Source: VGWB01 sp964480945
GTDB lineage: Bacteria > Bacteroidota > Ignavibacteria > UBA10030
Assembly: GCA_964480945.1 (NCBI GenBank)
Contig: CAYZRX010000095.1
Span: 1-11,842, forward strand
DNA length: 11,842 nt
Direction: 5' to 3'
Numbering within the stretch: position 1 is the first letter of the stretch; every line of letters begins with the position of its first letter. A program made the translations under genes and the position numbers. Positions 7,284 to 11,842 of the stretch are shown one piece after another. The notes beneath the pieces were generated by a model. It was not told where the DNA came from. It worked only from the letters and a program-made list of their open reading frames with translations, and did no database searches.

Positions 7284-8261
7284 ATGAGGATAGTATCGAG
7301 ACAGGAGATCGAAACTCTCATCTCAATGCGGGAAGTGATCGCGGTGATGGAGGAGGTGTTTGCCGCCCTTGCCCGCGGAGAGGCTCTCGTACCGGAGCGA
7401 ACCGTCCTGTCGCTGCCCGGCACTGAGAATTCGATTCTGTTCATGCCCGGCTATTTGGCGAAGTCCCGTGCAATCGGGATCAAAGCAGTCAGCGTCTTCC
7501 CAACGAACGTGGCGACAGGGACGCCGACGATTTCCGCACAGATACTGTTGTTCCATTCGGAGTCCGGTGAAACGAAGGCCGTCTTGGAGGGAGGCACCAT
7601 CACGGCTCTCCGAACAGCGGCAACAACGGCTGTGGCCACACAACACCTCGCGCGGGGAAATGCCGAGAGTCTTGGGATTTTCGGTGCAGGCGTGCAGGCA
7701 AGAAGTCAGATCGAATCGCATTTCGAGGTGAGGCCGCTCAAGCGAGTCCTGATCTACGATCCGAACAAGGAGAGGGCTGCTGCGCTCGTGCGGCACGTGG
7801 GATCCCTGCGCGGTTCGGAGTGCAAGTGTGCCATAGCGGAGAGCCCTGCAGAAGTTCTCGCCAGTTCCGATATCATCGTCACTGCGACGACCTCACGCAC
7901 CCCTGTTTTTGCGGGACAATCTGTGAAGGAGGGAACGCACATCAACGCGATCGGGTCGTTCAGGCCTGACGTTCGCGAGGTCGATGATGCGACGGTGACA
8001 CGCGCTCGCATCTTTGTCGATTCGTACGAGCACGCGCTCAAAGAAGCTGGGGATCTGATCATCCCGATGAACAGCGGAATCGTCAAGAGGGAAGACGTCA
8101 AGGCTGAGCTGGGTGAGCTGATCCTCGGGAGGAAGAAGGGAAGAGAAGGAGCTGATGAAATCACATTTTTCAAGTCTGTGGGATTGGCGGTGCAGGATAT
8201 CGCTGTGGCCGAGGTCGTGTACCAGAAGGCGCGCGAGCGCAATGTCGGTGTGGTAGTCTGA
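7284..8261 (+). CDS. Ornithine cyclodeaminase/mu-crystallin family protein, possible delta1-pyrroline-2-carboxylate reductase
   Basis: 325 residues. The ATG at 7284 (GGAGAAG at 7268-7274 upstream) gives the normal family N-terminus MRIVSRQEIETLISM; a GTG at 7248 would add 12 atypical residues. Motifs: Lys67 in IGIKAVSVFP, Arg110 in LEGGTITALRTAATTAVA, the Rossmann loop GAGVQAR (134-140), Asp229 in NAIGSFRPDVREVDD, and the C-terminal FKSVGLAVQDIAVAE. It is a cytoplasmic NAD(P)-dependent enzyme. The family includes ornithine cyclodeaminase, alanine dehydrogenase, ketimine reductases and pyrroline-2-carboxylate reductases. The segment around Asp229 (IGSFRPDVREVD) resembles the reductase/alanine dehydrogenase branch more than classical ornithine cyclodeaminase. 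The gene lies 42 bp after the S9 peptidase and just before a probable 3-hydroxyproline dehydratase, whose product is pyrroline-2-carboxylate. Reduction of that compound to L-proline is therefore the favoured role (inference); ornithine deamination is the main alternative. Confidence 0.85.
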   Translation: MRIVSRQEIETLISMREVIAVMEEVFAALARGEALVPERTVLSLPGTENSILFMPGYLAKSRAIGIKAVSVFPTNVATGTPTISAQILLFHSESGETKAVLEGGTITALRTAATTAVATQHLARGNAESLGIFGAGVQARSQIESHFEVRPLKRVLIYDPNKERAAALVRHVGSLRGSECKCAIAESPAEVLASSDIIVTATTSRTPVFAGQSVKEGTHINAIGSFRPDVREVDDATVTRARIFVDSYEHALKEAGDLIIPMNSGIVKREDVKAELGELILGRKKGREGADEITFFKSVGLAVQDIAVAEVVYQKARERNVGVVV

Positions 8262-8276
8262 TCGAAGGAGAGTACG

Positions 8277-8339
8277 ATGTCTCAAGCTTCAACGAAAGGC
8301 CGTTGCGTCACCCTTTCACAGGTGCCGGAGAAAATCTGA
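8277..8339 (+). CDS. Possible 20-codon leader ORF coupled to the next gene
   Basis: A short frame (ATG 8277, stop TGA 8337-8339) encodes 20 residues starting MSQASTKGRC and ending VPEKI. Its Shine-Dalgarno AAGGAG (8265-8270) with 6 bp spacing is stronger than that of the gene behind it. Its stop abuts the next start as TGAATG, the layout expected for translational coupling. The peptide has no recognisable motif. It could be a translated leader or the decayed start of a former gene. An upstream Shine-Dalgarno arising by chance is also possible. Confidence 0.3.
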   Translation: MSQASTKGRCVTLSQVPEKI

Positions 8340-9443
8340 ATGAAAATTACGCAAATTGACGTTTTTCAAGTTCGGTACGGGCTTCTGGATCAGACGTACG
8401 CCTGGTCGGGAGGCCACTCAGTGAGTTCCTTTTTGAGCACGGTGGTCAAGCTTTCCACCGATCAAGGATTGGCGGGATTCGGCGAGGTCTGTCCGCTCGG
8501 CTCCGCGTACATGGATGCGTTCGCGGCAGGTGTGCCGGCAGGGATCCGGGAGCTTGCTCCTTCCCTCCTTGGAGAGGATCCGACGCGTATCAGATCCGTC
8601 AACAGTTCGATGGACTTGGCGCTCGGCGGGCATAACTACCTGAAATCTCCGATCGATATCGCCTGCTGGGACATCCTGGGCAAAGCGTGCGGAAAACCTG
8701 TTGCCACACTTCTCGGCGGGCGCCGAGTGGAAGACTATCCTCTCTACCGGGCCATCTCTCAGGGTACGCCGGAGCAAATGAGCGGGTCGGTCGCCCGCTA
8801 TCGTTCAGAGGGGTACCGGAAGTTCCAGCTCAAAGTGGGAGGCGATCCTGACGCGGACGTCCAGCGGGTTCGATCAGTGCTCGCCGTGCTGAAGCCTGGA
8901 GACGTTCTCGTCGCCGACGCGAACACGGGATGGCTCCCTCACCAGGCGATCCGTGTCGTGAATGGTCTGGTTGGCACGGACGTCTACATCGAAGCGCCGT
9001 GCGCGAGCTATGAGGAGTGTCTCACCGTCCGTCGTCACACCGTGCTCCCGATGGTGCTCGACGAGCTCATAACCGCGGTGGGACCATTCCTGCGGGCCTA
9101 TCACGATGGGGCTATGGACGTTATCAACATCAAGATTTCTCGAGTTGGGGGACTCACAAAGGCGGTTCAGCTTCGGAACCTCTGTGAGTCCCTCGGAATC
9201 GTCATGACGATTGAGGACAGCTGGGGAGGTGATATCACGACAGCGACCATCGCGCATCTCGCCGGGAGCACGCGTCCCGAGTACCTTTTCACCTCTACAG
9301 ATTTCAACAGTTACATCGATCTCCGTGTTGCGCCGGACGCCCCGTGGCGGAAAGAGGGCCGGCTCGCGGTGCCGGCTGGTCCCGGGCTGGGCATCACGGT
9401 AGATGAGAAGGCGTTGGGTGCCGCCATTCTAACGGTGAAATGA
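8340..9443 (+). CDS. Enolase-superfamily (MLE subgroup) enzyme, probable cis-3-hydroxy-L-proline dehydratase
   Basis: 367 residues, ATG directly after the leader stop, GGAG at 8327-8330. The N-terminal capping domain (residues 1-~125, with AWSGGHSV, GFGEVCPLGS and KSPIDIACWDILGKA) precedes the barrel. Metal ligands are Asp193 (VADAN), Glu218 (YIEAP) and Asp241 (VLDE). Catalytic lysines are Lys165 in FQLKVGGD and Lys265 in INIKISRVGG; EDSWGGD lies at 292-298. The usual KxK of the second strand is QxK here (Gln163), so only one of that pair remains. The WSGG, QLKVGGDP, EDSWGGDI and FTSTDFNSY segments look, from memory, like the enolase-superfamily cis-3-hydroxy-L-proline dehydratase described from Labrenzia aggregata, which forms delta1-pyrroline-2-carboxylate. 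The preceding reductase-family gene fits that product. Other MLE-subgroup activities, including proline-betaine-type epimerases, remain possible. Superfamily is certain; the substrate is moderately confident. Confidence 0.85.
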   Translation: MKITQIDVFQVRYGLLDQTYAWSGGHSVSSFLSTVVKLSTDQGLAGFGEVCPLGSAYMDAFAAGVPAGIRELAPSLLGEDPTRIRSVNSSMDLALGGHNYLKSPIDIACWDILGKACGKPVATLLGGRRVEDYPLYRAISQGTPEQMSGSVARYRSEGYRKFQLKVGGDPDADVQRVRSVLAVLKPGDVLVADANTGWLPHQAIRVVNGLVGTDVYIEAPCASYEECLTVRRHTVLPMVLDELITAVGPFLRAYHDGAMDVINIKISRVGGLTKAVQLRNLCESLGIVMTIEDSWGGDITTATIAHLAGSTRPEYLFTSTDFNSYIDLRVAPDAPWRKEGRLAVPAGPGLGITVDEKALGAAILTVK

Positions 9444-9480
9444 CCGGCTCCCAATCGCTGTTGTTCAAGGGTCTACACTA

Positions 9481-10602
9481 ATGAGCGACGCTCTGAAAAT
9501 TGCGAAAGTGGACGTCGTACCGTACGGCATCCCGATCAAAGGATTTGCCGATGCCTATACCTCGTTCAGTACATCGAATGCGGTCCTCGTGCGGATCACC
9601 GCGAACGACGGCACCGTGGGCTATGGAGAGGCATGCGCCTGGGAGCCCGAATTCTACGGCGAGACGCTCGAATCCATCGTTGTTGCGATCGGGCGATATG
9701 TCGCACCGAAAATCATCGGTCTCAATCCGCTCGATATCGGTCACGTTCTCTCCGTGGTCGACGCGCTGCTCGCGAGGGTGACGTGTGTGAAGGAGGGAAT
9801 TGATCTCGCGCTGCACGACCTCGTCGGCCGGGTGCTCGATGTTCCCGTCTACACACTCTTGCACGGCTCCTATCGGGATAGGATCCCCGTCGCCAGCGAG
9901 GTCGGTATCGATACTCCCGAGGGAATGGCGCGGAAGGCGCTCGATCTCCTTGAGCTGGGGATCGGAACCCTGAAGGTCAAGGGATCATCGGACTGGGTGG
10001 AGGATGTGAAGCGGGTCAGAGCCGTGCGCGAGGCGGTCGGTCCTGACATCGCCCTGCGCCTCGACCCGAACGCTCATTGGACAGCGATCGGTGCTCTCCG
10101 GGCGATGAAAGAGCTTGAGGACTGCAGACTGGAGTATCTGGAGCAGCCTGTGCCGGGTTCGGATCTCAACGGTATGGAGAGGGTCCGCAAATCCATTGGG
10201 GTTCCGCTCATGGCAGATGAGAGCATCTGGACGCCGGAGGATGTCGTGGAGCTGGCGAGGCGCGGAGCGGCTGATATCATCAACATCAAAATATCAAAAA
10301 CGTGCGGTCTGATGGTGGCCAAGAGGGTGGAGGCAGTGGCAGATGCTTTGGGTATGCAATGTGTCGTAGGGACTGAGATCGAGCCGGGGTTCTCGCTGGC
10401 TGCTAAACTCCATCTTGCTGCTTCGCTCAGGAACCTCACGCTTGCGTGCGAGTTCACCGAGATGTCCCTTCTCACCGACAGCATCCTCCGTCCCAAGGTT
10501 GCCCTCGAGGATGGGTGCCTCCGGGTACCTCAGGGGCCGGGACTTGGATTCACTCCGGATGAGGGTACGCTGGAGAAGTACACGATAGCCCTGTACATGT
10601 GA
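9481..10602 (+). CDS. Second enolase-superfamily (MLE subgroup) enzyme, substrate unknown
   Basis: 373 residues, 37 bp after the first enolase-superfamily gene, AAGG at 9467-9470 before the ATG. The capping domain (1-~130) is followed by a complete barrel: Lys165-x-Lys167 in TLKVKGSSD, metal ligands Asp195 (RLDPNAHW), Glu221 (YLEQPVPG) and Asp246 (MADES), Lys270 in INIKISKTCG, and GTEIEPGFSLAA (297-308). The lysine pair and the opposing lysine suit acid/base chemistry on both faces, as in racemases, epimerases and cycloisomerases. The family also contains dipeptide epimerases and N-acylamino acid racemases, but the Asp-x-Asp of typical dipeptide epimerases near the last strand is replaced here by ACEFTEMS. 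It differs clearly from its neighbour (KVK versus QLK, different capping loops), so it is not a recent duplicate. Context suggests an epimerase or racemase acting on a proline derivative or proline-containing dipeptide, but this is inference and annotations such as muconate cycloisomerase would be misleading. Confidence 0.8.
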   Translation: MSDALKIAKVDVVPYGIPIKGFADAYTSFSTSNAVLVRITANDGTVGYGEACAWEPEFYGETLESIVVAIGRYVAPKIIGLNPLDIGHVLSVVDALLARVTCVKEGIDLALHDLVGRVLDVPVYTLLHGSYRDRIPVASEVGIDTPEGMARKALDLLELGIGTLKVKGSSDWVEDVKRVRAVREAVGPDIALRLDPNAHWTAIGALRAMKELEDCRLEYLEQPVPGSDLNGMERVRKSIGVPLMADESIWTPEDVVELARRGAADIINIKISKTCGLMVAKRVEAVADALGMQCVVGTEIEPGFSLAAKLHLAASLRNLTLACEFTEMSLLTDSILRPKVALEDGCLRVPQGPGLGFTPDEGTLEKYTIALYM

Positions 10603-10683
10603 CTGGTACTGAACTGAGTCAAGAGTCAAAGAGGTAGACATCGACCGAAGTAGGCAATTTCAATCGAAAACAGGGAGAACACC

Positions 10684-11842
10684 ATGAATCGACGGATGAG
10701 GCTTCTGCTGATCCTTCTCGCCTCCATGTCTTGGCGAGTGCTGGCACAGTCGACGGATCTCTATCAGACCGATTTTCCCCCGGAGGAATTCCAGGCGCGA
10801 TGGGCGAAGATCTTCGATGCGATCGGCGACAAAGCGGTGGCGATCGTGCAAGGTGCCCCGCAGGTGACCGGCTTCATTTATCCGCGTCAGTGCAATGAGT
10901 TCTATTACCTCTGCGGAATCGAGACACCGTATTCCTATATCGTGCTTGACGGAAGGACCCGGAAGGCGATGTTGTTCCTGCCGCCCCGCAATGCCCGGCT
11001 GGAGCAAGCGGAAGGGAAAACCCTCTCAGCGGCCGACGCGGACCTTGTCATACACCTCACCGGCGTCGACACGGTCGCGAGCACGGAAGCCATGCGGGGC
11101 GAGTGGTTCGGAACCCTCTTCACAGGTCGCTCGGTCGTGATCTACACGCCCTTTCAACCCCCCGAGGGGTACGCGGAAAGCCGCGGAGAGCTCCTTGGCT
11201 CTGAGGCCGGTGTGGCTGCTGACTACTGGGACGGTCGGATTCCGCGGCACACGCACTTCGTGCAGCTCCTCCACACGCGATTTCCGCGAACCGAAATTCG
11301 CGATCTTTCCCCGATTCTGGATGAGATGAGGGTCATCAAGAGTCCCAGGGAGATCGCGCTGATCCGCCGTGCATCGCAGCTGGCCGGACTCGGCACGATG
11401 GAGGCGATACGAAGCACGGAGCCTGGTGTGTACGAGTACCAGTTGGACGCTGCAGCGAGGTACATCTTCCTGCTCAACGGCGCGCGCCTGGATGCGTATC
11501 GCTCGATCGTAGGCGCCGGTACCGCGAACATCTGGAACATGCACTACTACCGCAACACGAAGAAGCTCGAGGATGGCGAGCTCGTGCTTATGGATTACGC
11601 GCCCGACTATCATTACTATGTGAGCGACATCGGGCGAGTGTTTCCAGTGAACGGCAAGTACAGCAAGGTGCAGAGGGAACTGCTCGGGTTTGTCTTGGAG
11701 TACTTCAAGGCGGTCAAGACGAGGATTCGGCCCGGCGTGACGGCGAAGCAGATCATGGATGAGGCAGCAGTCGCAATGGAGGATGTTTTCAAAAGAACGA
11801 AGTTTTCAAAACCGATCTACGAGCAGGCGGCACACAGGCTGG
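10684..11842 (+). CDS. Exported M24-family Xaa-Pro aminopeptidase-like metallopeptidase, 3' end missing
   Basis: 386 codons are visible from the ATG at 10684 (GGGAG at 10673-10677 upstream); the frame stays open to the window edge. The N-terminus is a signal peptide (MNRRMR, LLLILLASMSW, then VLAQ), pointing to a periplasmic enzyme rather than the usual cytosolic PepP. Residues ~25-210 form the creatinase/aminopeptidase P N-terminal domain (FYYLCGIETPYSYIVLDG, LFLPPRN). The M24 pita-bread domain starts near 215 (MRVIKSPREIALIRRAS). Conserved His287 (NMHYYRN) and metal ligands Asp304 (VLMDYAPDY) and Asp315 (SDIGRVFPVNGKYS) are present; the remaining His and Glu ligands lie beyond the edge. Such enzymes remove the residue before proline or split Xaa-Pro dipeptides using two metal ions. 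It lies 81 bp after the second enolase-superfamily gene, which fits a proline-peptide pathway. Confidence 0.88.
   Translation, partial: MNRRMRLLLILLASMSWRVLAQSTDLYQTDFPPEEFQARWAKIFDAIGDKAVAIVQGAPQVTGFIYPRQCNEFYYLCGIETPYSYIVLDGRTRKAMLFLPPRNARLEQAEGKTLSAADADLVIHLTGVDTVASTEAMRGEWFGTLFTGRSVVIYTPFQPPEGYAESRGELLGSEAGVAADYWDGRIPRHTHFVQLLHTRFPRTEIRDLSPILDEMRVIKSPREIALIRRASQLAGLGTMEAIRSTEPGVYEYQLDAAARYIFLLNGARLDAYRSIVGAGTANIWNMHYYRNTKKLEDGELVLMDYAPDYHYYVSDIGRVFPVNGKYSKVQRELLGFVLEYFKAVKTRIRPGVTAKQIMDEAAVAMEDVFKRTKFSKPIYEQAAHRL

Noticed and set aside
8277..8339. N-terminal extension of the dehydratase-like gene
   Set aside because: The frame ends in TGA immediately before ATG 8340, and the protein from 8340 already has a complete enolase-superfamily N-terminus.
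8340..10602. Recent tandem duplication of the two enolase-superfamily genes
   Set aside because: The proteins differ in capping-domain motifs, lysine motif (QLK versus KVK) and the strand-7/8 regions; no long shared nucleotide stretches were seen.

Overview
The window is a tightly packed, entirely plus-strand stretch of a bacterial chromosome whose base composition looks moderately GC-rich by eye. The first two genes point to the Bacteroidota/Chlorobiota/Ignavibacteriota side of the tree (FCB group). One is a secreted protein ending in a type IX secretion (Por) sorting domain with the typical FPNPY...IRIYTL...WDLRNQN..VASGIY pattern. The other is a PorV/PorQ-like outer-membrane beta-barrel protein. 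No RNA genes, CRISPR arrays, insertion sequences or phage genes were seen.

Layout. (1) 1-2121: 3' part of a large secreted, fibronectin-III-containing, T9SS-sorted protein that begins upstream of the window. (2) 2183-3229: PorV/PorQ-like outer-membrane protein, followed by a strong rho-independent terminator at 3241-3300. (3) 3301-3588: a spacer without a convincing gene, which can fold next to the ribosome-binding site of the following gene. (4) 3589 to the right edge: six closely spaced genes, probably one operon. They encode an aldehyde dehydrogenase of the glutamate-semialdehyde (pyrroline-5-carboxylate) dehydrogenase type, an exported S9 prolyl-oligopeptidase-family peptidase, an ornithine cyclodeaminase/mu-crystallin-family reductase, two adjacent but divergent enolase-superfamily (MLE subgroup) enzymes, and an exported M24 Xaa-Pro aminopeptidase-like protein cut by the window end.

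How the genes may work together (inference). The first enolase-superfamily protein resembles cis-3-hydroxy-L-proline dehydratase, which makes delta1-pyrroline-2-carboxylate. Members of the ornithine cyclodeaminase family reduce that product to L-proline. A P5C dehydrogenase completes proline breakdown to glutamate. The two exported peptidases belong to families that often act on proline-containing peptides. The set therefore reads as a candidate pathway for harvesting (hydroxy)proline-rich peptides, for example from collagen-like or hydroxyproline-rich protein debris. The second enolase-superfamily enzyme is intact and has no assigned role; it is the most open functional question here. Proline dehydrogenase and a transporter are not visible in the window.
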